Below, one piece after another: positions 6,513-12,101 of a stretch of DNA of 12,101 nt. Below the pieces are notes generated by a model, which was not told the origin of the DNA, ran no database searches, and saw nothing but the letters and a program-made list of their open reading frames with translations. Positions within the stretch are counted from its first letter, which is position 1, and each line of letters begins with the position of its first letter. The position numbers were made by a program, and so were the translations under genes. Source of the DNA: Kiloniellaceae bacterium (GTDB taxonomy: Bacteria; Pseudomonadota; Alphaproteobacteria; Kiloniellales; Kiloniellaceae); NCBI GenBank assembly GCA_028280915.1, contig JANQKX010000738.1, positions 1 through 12,101 on the forward strand. The letters run 5' to 3'.

Positions 6513-7400
6513 TTACGTCATTCTACGAAGCTCAGCTGACAGGTTGTCTAATCTGTTGATTGCCTGCTTGGCGGCCTTCGCGTCCGGTATCAATTCCGTA
6601 AACAGAAGACAGAGCATGACGACTGTGTACAGGCGAAAAACGATCTCGACTGAAGCGGGCGGCCGATCGTCGATGACCCCGTATCCTTGCCAAAAGGCAT
6701 CATTCGCCGACCCGAATTCTTCCGTCCGCAAGAGATCCAGCCATGGATCCCCAATCAATGCGTTGGACCAATCCAACATTCCGATAACCCGCCCCCGTTT
6801 CACAACGAAATTGTCAGGGCGAACATCCATATGAAGCAGCGAAGCACGGCCTTGCCAGGCATTCAGAATCTCAAGCAGTTCCTTGGCTGACGGCAGACAA
6901 AACTTACGTCCTTGTTGTGCGCAAAACCGGCCAAGGCGCCTTTCAATCAAGGCGGCGATTGTTTCGTTCAGAGTCGCTTCCGTTTGAGCGACGGTTCGAC
7001 GGATGGGGGGCGGCAATGCGTGGACACCACGCAGCAGTCGACCAACTTCCGCCATGTGAAGTGAGCTACCGTCTTCTTGCAGGAACTCAAGCACGAGGCA
7101 GGCGCCCTCCTCTTGCTCGATCATGCCGACAACCCTTGGCACTGGTAAATCGTTGCTCGAGAGTTCCGACAGTATGGCGGCTTCCTGTTTAAGCAGCTTG
7201 ACAGCATCGACTTTTTCGTCAATGCCGTCGTCGAGAAATCTCGACCTTGGGTACCGCAAGACTACTTGTCCAAAAGTTTGTGAAGTGCCCAGAGCCACAA
7301 CGAAGTCCTGCCCGCTAGCGTATGGGCGGACATCATCGATACAAAAATTTTTGGCGGCCGCGGCTTGAACGCTTGGACTTAGAAACGGCAAAGGGGTCAT
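6513..7400 (-). CDS. APH-fold phosphotransferase (aminoglycoside phosphotransferase/choline kinase superfamily), copy 1
   Basis: This is a 295-residue protein of the usual length for the APH superfamily (PF01636). The catalytic loop LLHMDVRPDNF contains His190, Asp192 and Asn197. The metal-binding DW motif at 210-211 sits in GMLDWSNALIGDPWLDL. An N-lobe strand pair with VVLRYP (46-51) and a helix with Glu73 precede the hinge LVLEFLQ (102-108). The reaction is ATP-dependent phosphorylation of a small molecule, but the acceptor cannot be read from the sequence; it could be an antibiotic, a sugar, an amino acid or a choline-like compound. The start ATG at 7398-7400 has no strong ribosome binding site. 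Base composition is lower in GC than the flanking core genes. A second, only distantly similar kinase lies 461 bases upstream on the same strand. Confidence 0.88.
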   Translation of the reverse strand: MTPLPFLSPSVQAAAAKNFCIDDVRPYASGQDFVVALGTSQTFGQVVLRYPRSRFLDDGIDEKVDAVKLLKQEAAILSELSSNDLPVPRVVGMIEQEEGACLVLEFLQEDGSSLHMAEVGRLLRGVHALPPPIRRTVAQTEATLNETIAALIERRLGRFCAQQGRKFCLPSAKELLEILNAWQGRASLLHMDVRPDNFVVKRGRVIGMLDWSNALIGDPWLDLLRTEEFGSANDAFWQGYGVIDDRPPASVEIVFRLYTVVMLCLLFTELIPDAKAAKQAINRLDNLSAELRRMT

Positions 7401-7613
7401 GGCAAGGAGTCTTCAGATGCTTGGGCAGGTTCAAAACCATCTTGGGTGAGATTGTAAATCTTCTCGATTGCTTTTTCGCTCGCTTCTTAAGATTGCTTTG
7501 TGGACCAGGATTTCCAAGCCGTGTTTTGATCGGCATCCGCATTTGATTTTGCCGATCAGTCAGGCAGACATAGGGCACCATCAAATGCCGGGGCTAACAG
7601 CTAGGCTCCGGAG
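7401..7613. other. Non-coding gap downstream of the VOC remnant, upstream of kinase 1
   Basis: These 213 bases hold no gene I can support. Short open frames here give basic, low-complexity translations with no family resemblance. The region must contain the leader and probably the promoter of kinase 1; the best minus-strand match I found (TTGGAA, 17 bases, AATCTT) is poor. No terminator-like T-tract hairpin follows the VOC remnant. Confidence 0.5.
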
Positions 7614-7786
7614 TCAATCATTTTGGTGGTTTGGTAAATTGAGCTGCCATGAAACCCCATAACGATCGGCAATCCATCCGTACCGTGCACTAAAACCGTA
7701 GTCACCGAGCGGCATCATAACCTCCCCATCCTTTGACGGTTCGGCGAAGGCGGCGCGCGGTGCGCGTCCTTGACAGAAAACCCAGC
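7614..7786 (-). pseudogene. Frameshifted 3' remnant of a VOC/PhnB-type (3-demethylubiquinone methyltransferase-like) gene
   Basis: Translating the minus strand in the gap between the two kinases gives a family C-terminus: SKDGEVMMPL, then GDYGFSARYGW, then IADRYGVSWQLNLP, then a TGA at 7614-7616. 'GEVMMPL...GW..DRYGVSWQL' is diagnostic of the PhnB-like branch of the VOC superfamily. Upstream, GFSVKDAHRA, the expected preceding strand, lies in a different frame, with the shift at about 7752-7756. The N-terminal part (about 100 residues) is absent; the kinase gene begins 75 bases further upstream. No start codon or complete frame remains, so this is a decayed fragment. No function is expected. 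Confidence 0.8.
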
Positions 7787-7861
7787 TTGGGCCACCCGCT
7801 CGCCATCACAACAAGGGCGGGGTGTTGCTTTGACCTTCGGCAGGCAAAGCAATTCGCGGTG

Positions 7862-8839
7862 TTACATCCAAGTTTGTGTCTGATCAGCCGCCCTTTTGAG
7901 GTAGTGATCGGCCAGACTTTCCAAATGGGCAATCTCGCTGGGCTCCACGTCTTGCGGCTTTGACCTGTTTGCCTGTTTCCCAATCTGGCTTAAAAACGCC
8001 AGGGCAAAACAACCGGTATAGAGATCGAGAGCCACTTTTTGGGTGTTATCCGGTTGCAGCAGTTCGAGCCAAATGTCGGCGTAGAGCATGGGACGGTGGT
8101 GGGCGAGCAGTCCCATGCGGATCAGGCCCAGCAAAAACAGGGGATCGCCGAAGCAGAGATCGTCCACATCCACGATGCCGCTTAACCGGGGGCCATTCAT
8201 GATCACGTTTTTGGTCGTGATGTCGTGCAAAAACGGTGTGGCACGAACGCTTGTAAAGTAGGGCTGCAAACGATCGCGGATGACTTCCGCCCGGTCCACC
8301 AAGGCTTCTTGGACGAAGGAGTTGCTGTCGACACTCGGCCGGCGCCGGCCGATGTGCCGCGCCATCAGGTCGCCCCAGGTGTCATGGCGAAAAGGGCCGT
8401 CAAGGCGCTGTGCAAATCCATAGCCCGCGCCCGGAGGCAGGCCGGTGACTTTATCTTGCACGGACTCAAGCTGGCGCGCCAATTCACGCAAGGCATCGAC
8501 GGAAAGAGTGTTCACCACCTTCCCTAAATCCTGTCCCTGAAAGCGCTCCAGGATCAAAAAGGGAAAGGCGTGGCTTTCCATGGAGAGGTCGGCATGGAGT
8601 ATCTCCGGCAGGGGCACGCCGCGCGGCCTTAGCAGCTGCGACCAGTAAACCGCGCCTTGGGCCACGTTCAAGTCCGCGTGCCGCGAGGCCCGTACCACGA
8701 CGGTGGCGGCATTGGCGCCCGATACTTCGAAGACAAAATGCTGCAGTCCCGTGAGCATGCGTTCCGCCGTTACCGGATTCGGCAGGACCTCCCTCGCCAT
8801 TTCCAAGGCATCGTTCTCGCTGGGGTTTCGGGTCGGCAC
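7862..8839 (-). CDS. APH-fold phosphotransferase, copy 2
   Basis: This is a 325-residue member of the APH superfamily. FLHDITTKNVIM holds the catalytic His205, Asp206 and Asn211. GIVDVDDLCFGDPLFLLG provides the metal-binding Asp224 with an unusual DVDD in place of DFD/DWE. The N-lobe has VVVRAS (47-52), where an Arg replaces the ATP-contacting Lys, and a hinge FLILERFQG (94-102). The acceptor is unknown. It is not a close copy of the first kinase: the catalytic loop differs (HD-I-TTKN against HMDVRPDN) and the lengths differ. The start chosen is GTG at 8839, with AAGGGAG at 8853-8859, a long 13-base spacing. The ATG at 8800 would remove 13 residues and is a reasonable alternative. The gene is divergent from the hypothetical gene at 8956. 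Confidence 0.85.
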   Translation of the reverse strand: MPTRNPSENDALEMAREVLPNPVTAERMLTGLQHFVFEVSGANAATVVVRASRHADLNVAQGAVYWSQLLRPRGVPLPEILHADLSMESHAFPFLILERFQGQDLGKVVNTLSVDALRELARQLESVQDKVTGLPPGAGYGFAQRLDGPFRHDTWGDLMARHIGRRRPSVDSNSFVQEALVDRAEVIRDRLQPYFTSVRATPFLHDITTKNVIMNGPRLSGIVDVDDLCFGDPLFLLGLIRMGLLAHHRPMLYADIWLELLQPDNTQKVALDLYTGCFALAFLSQIGKQANRSKPQDVEPSEIAHLESLADHYLKRAADQTQTWM

Positions 8840-8955
8840 GCCGATGCTATTGCTCCCTTGGTTTTGTTTTCAATTCAGCCAACGCGCGCTTAGTCTGTGG
8901 CTTAGCATATTCACATCAATTGTTCGTATGGATCTTTCTTTTTCGAGACATTGAT

Positions 8956-9531
8956 ATGAAAGATGAATTTCTCGATTTGGTAAGAAATCAGTTTTCCTTT
9001 CTTGAGTCTGAATTTGGCTTCCGTTGTGTTGCCGCAGGCAGTCACTCAGTGCGTTTCCAAAGTGAAAAAGTTTTCGTCACAATTCACTATGATTCTAGGC
9101 GGTCGTACGAGCTGGGTGTCGAAGTCGGACAGATAGACTTGTTGTTTGATGGGGAAGAAAGGCCATTCACTTTGGTGGAAATCCTGAGAATGCAGGGGGT
9201 GGATAAAAGAGAAGACTACACCTTTTTCCAGGCAAGTACTTCGAAGGCTCTGGCCGGCTGCATTGAGCGCTTGGCCTACTTGCTTTTGACGTACGGCAAA
9301 GAACTCTTAGAAAACAACGTCTTTTATTTTAAGAGTTTGTCCGCCTTTAGGGAACGGGAGAGTGACCGGTATGCGCTTCAATCAAAACTCACTAGCGTAA
9401 GATCCAAACTGCAAAAGGCTTGGAACAATAAAGATTACTTGAAGGTTGTGGAGTTACTCCAACCCTTTGAAAAACACATAAGTGACCTCGAGCGGAAAAA
9501 GCTCGAATTCGCCCGACGGCGGCTAGAGTAG
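8956..9531 (+). CDS. Hypothetical protein, family not recognised
   Basis: This is a soluble 191-residue protein with no signal peptide or membrane segment. The N-terminal half alternates predicted strands and short helices: FLDLVRNQFSFLESEFGF, then HSVRFQSEKVFVTIHYD, then YELGVEVGQIDLLFDG. The middle has an amphipathic helix with 'LAYLLLTYGKELLENN' (around 115-130). The C-terminal third (about 135-191) is highly charged and helical, with QSKLTSVRSKLQKAWNN and DLERKKLEFARRRLE, and may be a coiled coil or helical hairpin. The first-half layout resembles small orphan proteins found as immunity-like genes, but that is only an impression. The ATG at 8956 begins the folded sequence (MKDEFLDLV); the frame is open back to 8920. 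Its AT-rich composition differs strongly from the oxygenase gene next to it. Confidence 0.75.
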   Translation: MKDEFLDLVRNQFSFLESEFGFRCVAAGSHSVRFQSEKVFVTIHYDSRRSYELGVEVGQIDLLFDGEERPFTLVEILRMQGVDKREDYTFFQASTSKALAGCIERLAYLLLTYGKELLENNVFYFKSLSAFRERESDRYALQSKLTSVRSKLQKAWNNKDYLKVVELLQPFEKHISDLERKKLEFARRRLE

Positions 9532-9630
9532 CGCGGTTTGCGGAGGTTAGCATTCCAGTTGGTATTCATAAGACTTTCAAAGTCCATGAACAGCATGGTT
9601 TCAAGAGATGTTTCAGGACCCGCCGCGCCC

Positions 9631-10437
9631 TCACGCCGCATCGTGGAAAATGATGCCCAGGCAGTAGCGTTGTCCGCTGCGCACGCGGCTGACGCCGTGG
9701 CGGTGGGTGAGGCGGTGGTGGCGGGGCTGGCCGGATTTGCTGGGGGCGCCTTGGCCGGGGCGCAGGCCGCCGGCGAAGATCACGGCGTCCCCTTGGCAGA
9801 GGGGCACCACCTCGGCCTTGGACTGGGTGCGCGGGCGCTGTTCGGAGAGCAGGAACTCGCCGCCCTCGAAGTCCGCACCCGGCTTGCTGAGCAGGACGGC
9901 CATCTGCAGGGGAAAGCTGACGGCCCCATAGGTGTCCTGGTGCAGGCGGTTGAAATCCTCCGGCCCGTACTTCAGCAGCAGCGGGGTGGGGCGGGCCTGC
10001 CCGGCGGCGTGGCAGGCTTCTAGGAACGCCGCATGGGACTCCGGATAGCGCTCCGTCAGGCCCAACTGGCCGGCCCAGCGGTTGGCGATGGGGGCCAGGT
10101 GGGGGTAGGCGGCGGCGCGTAGGGACTCCACCAGCTCCGGCAGGGGGCGGGCGAAGTAGCGGTACTCGCCCCGGCCATAAGCGTGGTTCTGCATGACGAT
10201 GGTCTTGCGGTAGCGCGCATCCGCACCGTAGAGCGCGATCAGACGGGCGCAGTCATCGCCATCCAGCAAATCAGGCAAAACCCCGTACCCCCGCAAGTCG
10301 AGATCCCGAGCCACGGCGCTCCAATCCATCCGCTCCAACGACCTCACCACCATCTGAGCCATACCCCACCGATCCCCCGATCCCAACTTACCGGGCTGGC
10401 CGCGCCAGTCCAACGACCTCTCCGCCATCTGAGTCAT
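9631..10437 (-). CDS. 2OG-Fe(II) oxygenase, third gene of the ada operon
   Basis: This is a 268-residue protein of the prolyl-hydroxylase-like 2OG-Fe(II) oxygenase type. The iron ligands are His166 and Asp168 (RLHQDTYG) and His247 (RHGVS), with Arg257 (SGQRY), ten residues after the last His, for the 2-oxoglutarate carboxylate. PLQMAVLLS and GGEFLLSEQ (192-200) are core strands typical of the family. These enzymes couple 2OG and O2 to oxidation of a substrate. Next to ada, a role in alkylation damage or nucleic-acid/protein modification is plausible, but this is not an obvious AlkB. The start ATG (10435-10437) overlaps the Ada stop as ATGA. The first 25 residues derive from a duplication (see the repeat entries). 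The stretch at about 224-243 (GLRPGQGAPSKSGQPRHH) is longer than I expect between these strands. No gene is seen in 9532-9630. Confidence 0.88.
   Translation of the reverse strand: MTQMAERSLDWRGQPGKLGSGDRWGMAQMVVRSLERMDWSAVARDLDLRGYGVLPDLLDGDDCARLIALYGADARYRKTIVMQNHAYGRGEYRYFARPLPELVESLRAAAYPHLAPIANRWAGQLGLTERYPESHAAFLEACHAAGQARPTPLLLKYGPEDFNRLHQDTYGAVSFPLQMAVLLSKPGADFEGGEFLLSEQRPRTQSKAEVVPLCQGDAVIFAGGLRPGQGAPSKSGQPRHHRLTHRHGVSRVRSGQRYCLGIIFHDAA
10334..10362. repeat. 29-bp direct repeat, inner copy (within the oxygenase N-terminus)
   Basis: TCCAACGACCTC then ACCACCATCTGAGCCAT differs at three positions from the copy at 10409-10437, a period of 75 bases. On the coding strand it supplies MAQMVVRSLE (residues 26-35) with an ATG at 10362 in the same frame as the upstream start. 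Confidence 0.9.
10409..10437. repeat. 29-bp direct repeat, outer copy (spans the ada stop and oxygenase start)
   Basis: TCCAACGACCTC then TCCGCCATCTGAGTCAT encodes MTQMAERSLD (residues 1-10) on the minus strand and contains the ATGA stop/start overlap with ada. Only this copy reads ATGA; the inner copy reads ATGG. Confidence 0.9.
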
Positions 10438-11549
10438 GCCTCACCGCGCCCCCGCCGCCCCTTGGGCGAGCCGGACGTTCCGGCGGCTTCCTTGGCGAGG
10501 AGTTGGCGTTTGCGTTCCGGGCCCCAGCGGTAGCCGCTGAGGTCGCCGTCGCCGCGCACCACCCGGTGGCAGGGGATGGCCACGGCGATGGGGTTGGCGG
10601 CGCAGGCCTGGGCCACGGCGCGGGCGGCCTTGGGCCGGCCCATGGCTTGGGCCACCTGCTTGTAGCTGGCCGTCTGGCCGGCGGGGATTTGCCGGAGGGC
10701 TTGCCAGACCTGCTGCTGGAAGGCGGTACCTTGGATGTCCAGGGGCACGTCCAGCCCGGCCGCGGGGCGGTCCAGGAAGGCGATGACCTTTTCCAGGGCG
10801 GCCGCGAAATCCTCTCCGGCGGAGGTCAGTTTGGCCTGGGGGAAACGCCGTTTCAGGCTTTCCGTCAGGGCCTCGGGGGAATCGCCGAACTCGATGGCGC
10901 AAATGCCCCGCTCGGTGCGGGCCACCACGACCCAGCCCAGGAAGCAGCGGGCGGTGCCATAGGCGATCTCTTGGCCCGCGCCGCCTTTTTTGAAGGCGGA
11001 GGGCGGCATGCCCAGCTGGCTGTCGCCGCCCTCGTAGGCCCGGCTGCTGGAGCCGAAACCGGCTTGGTAGATGGCCGCGGTGACCGAGCCGTCCTCGCCC
11101 AGGGCGGATTTGAAGCGCTCGGCCTGCTGCTGCTTGGCGAACTGCTTGGGGGTAATGCCCAGCTTGGCCTTGAACAGCTTTTGGAAGTGCCAGGGGCTGA
11201 GGCCGGCTTCTTGGGCCAACTCGTCCAGGCTGGGGGCGGTTTCGGCCAGGGCCATGCGCTTGCAGGCCTGGGTTACCCGCTCCCAATCCCGGCTTTCCGG
11301 GTCGGCCAGGTCCGGTTTGCAGCGCTTGCAGGCCCGGAAGCCGGCCCGCTCGGCGGCGTCGGGGGAATCGAAAAAGGCCACGTTCTCCCGCTTGGGCTTG
11401 CGCGAGGCGCAGTTGGGGCGGCAATAGATGCCGGTGGATTTCACGCCGTAGAAAAACGGGCGCGGCACACCGTTGTCCTTGCTGTCCATGAGGGCGGCCC
11501 AGCGGGAGTCGTCCGTTGGGAAGCCTTGGGCGAAAGCGGTGTCAGACAT
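10434..11549 (-). CDS. ada: Ada: bifunctional alkylation-response regulator and O6-alkylguanine-DNA alkyltransferase
   Basis: This is a 371-residue protein with the full Ada layout. Residues about 10-80 are the zinc-bound methylphosphotriester domain: YCRPNC (Cys43, Cys47) and CKRC (Cys74, Cys77), with Cys43 the likely methyl acceptor. Residues about 85-190 form the AraC-type helix-turn-helix region (SLDELAQEAGLSPWHFQKLF, then GITPKQFAK). Residues about 195-355 form the MGMT domain, with the active-site IPCHRVV (Cys327) and the GxxxAYRxVA-like GQTASYKQVAQAMGRP. Methylation of the N-terminal Cys is known in E. coli to turn Ada into an activator of its regulon. The ATG (11547-11549) overlaps the end of the exporter gene by eight bases, and its TGA overlaps the oxygenase ATG. 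Because its 5' side is inside the exporter gene, any Ada-controlled promoter lies upstream of the window or inside that gene. Confidence 0.97.
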   Translation of the reverse strand: MSDTAFAQGFPTDDSRWAALMDSKDNGVPRPFFYGVKSTGIYCRPNCASRKPKRENVAFFDSPDAAERAGFRACKRCKPDLADPESRDWERVTQACKRMALAETAPSLDELAQEAGLSPWHFQKLFKAKLGITPKQFAKQQQAERFKSALGEDGSVTAAIYQAGFGSSSRAYEGGDSQLGMPPSAFKKGGAGQEIAYGTARCFLGWVVVARTERGICAIEFGDSPEALTESLKRRFPQAKLTSAGEDFAAALEKVIAFLDRPAAGLDVPLDIQGTAFQQQVWQALRQIPAGQTASYKQVAQAMGRPKAARAVAQACAANPIAVAIPCHRVVRGDGDLSGYRWGPERKRQLLAKEAAGTSGSPKGRRGRGEA

Positions 11550-12101
11550 GGCTGTCGGGTCCTTTGCGGTTGCGGAAATGGTACAGGCTTTTGGGCCGGC
11601 GCGCCAAAAGATCCGGCAGGCAGCCGTCCACGGCGGCCAGGCCGCCGGCGATCAGAACCATGCCGGCGATCTGGCTGGCCAGGATGGGCTCGCCCAGGAT
11701 GCCGGAGCCCAGCAGGAGGGCGCTGACCGGGATCAGGAAGGTGACCAGCAAAAGGTTGGTGGGCCCGGCCGCGGCCAGGATCTTGAAAAAGATCACATAG
11801 GCCAGGGCGGTGCTGAGCAGGCCCAGGCCGAGCACGGCAAGCCAGGTAATGGTGCTCCAATCCCAGAGGCCGGGCATGGCCAACTGTCCCGACGGCTGCC
11901 ACACTATCAGCACGGGCAACATCATGAGGCTGGAGGCGGTGAGCTGGCCGCTCGCCGTGACGAGGGGCGGGGTCCCGGCAAAGCGCCGTCCAAAAATGCC
12001 GGCGATGGCATAGGAGACCGCCGCGCCCAGGATGGCGAGCTGGGCCACGAGGTGCAGGGAGAGATCGGCGGCTACGCTGGAGCCGATTATTCCCTGGCTC
12101 A
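11542..12101 (-). CDS. EamA/DMT-superfamily transporter, C-terminal part (runs off the right edge)
   Basis: The frame is open to base 12101, so the N-terminus is outside the window; about 186 codons are visible. They contain one EamA repeat: alternating hydrophobic helices beginning LAILGAAVSYAIAGIFGRRF, then SSLMMLPVLIVW, LGLGLLSTALAYVIFFKIL, LLVTFLIPVSALLLGSG and IAGMVLIAGGLAAV. This is the typical C-terminal half of the 10-TM drug/metabolite transporter family (YdcZ/RhaT relatives). It is an inner-membrane exporter of unknown substrate. An internal GTG (12048) is not the start, because the frame and the family sequence continue upstream. It overlaps ada by eight bases, so the three minus-strand genes probably share one transcript. 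The link between an exporter and alkylation repair may be simple operon sharing. Confidence 0.92.
   Translation of the reverse strand, partial: SQGIIGSSVAADLSLHLVAQLAILGAAVSYAIAGIFGRRFAGTPPLVTASGQLTASSLMMLPVLIVWQPSGQLAMPGLWDWSTITWLAVLGLGLLSTALAYVIFFKILAAAGPTNLLLVTFLIPVSALLLGSGILGEPILASQIAGMVLIAGGLAAVDGCLPDLLARRPKSLYHFRNRKGPDSHV

Noticed and set aside
7401..7860. Integron attC-like sites around the kinases and the VOC remnant
   Set aside because: The gene content suggested a cassette array, but I found no paired RYYYAAC/GTTRRRY core sites. The closest string, near 7595-7600, does not fit the consensus.
9572..9584. Perfect 13-base palindrome GACTTTCAAAGTC after the hypothetical gene, considered as a terminator
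   Set aside because: The loop would be one base and no T-tract follows, so it is a poor terminator.
10503..11726. A 407-codon open frame on the plus strand opposite ada
   Set aside because: It is a Gly/Ala-rich shadow of ada with no recognisable domain. High GC content makes such frames common.
1..12101. CRISPR array, tRNA, rRNA, insertion-sequence transposase or inverted-repeat ends, phage genes
   Set aside because: I saw no regularly spaced repeats, no tRNA-like folds and no transposase, integrase or phage-structural sequence.

Overview
The window is about 12.1 kb of mostly GC-rich DNA with dense genes, short gaps and several start/stop overlaps. The gene families (DUF455, multi-domain rhodanese, SDR-DoxX plus DUF2269, Ada with a linked 2OG oxygenase) fit a high-GC proteobacterium, possibly a gammaproteobacterium. 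No rRNA, tRNA or other marker gene is present, so this placement is an inference. Two stretches are visibly less GC-rich and look acquired: the toxin-antitoxin module at about 204-905 and the segment at about 6,500-9,600.

Layout, left to right. (1) The 3' end of a gene, possibly a sulfotransferase, whose stop codon interlocks with that of a convergent toxin-antitoxin operon: an AbrB/MazE-like antitoxin and a Doc/Fic toxin on the minus strand, joined by an ATGA overlap, with a good promoter and inverted repeats upstream. (2) A divergent pair: a DUF455 ferritin-like protein (minus) and a four-domain rhodanese protein (plus) in which only the first two domains keep the catalytic cysteine. (3) A gap holding two tandem stem-loop/T-tract elements made from a 27-bp repeat. 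(4) A two-gene operon: an SDR-DoxX fusion overlapping a DUF2269 membrane protein. (5) A convergent YdjA-type nitroreductase. (6) An accessory segment: two different APH-fold small-molecule kinases (minus), the frameshifted 3' remnant of a VOC/PhnB-type gene between them, and an unrecognised 191-residue protein (plus). (7) A tightly overlapped minus-strand operon: an EamA/DMT exporter (running off the right edge), Ada, and a 2OG-Fe(II) oxygenase.

How the genes may work together. The last operon joins alkylation-damage sensing and direct repair (Ada) to a 2OG-Fe(II) oxygenase in the position that alkB holds in E. coli. The oxygenase is not an obvious AlkB and its start region carries a 75-bp-period duplication. 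The toxin-antitoxin genes form a self-contained regulated module. I see no wholly new multi-gene defence system. The best leads are the oxygenase downstream of ada, the AbrB-Doc pairing, the part-degenerate rhodanese, and the accessory segment with its unknown gene.
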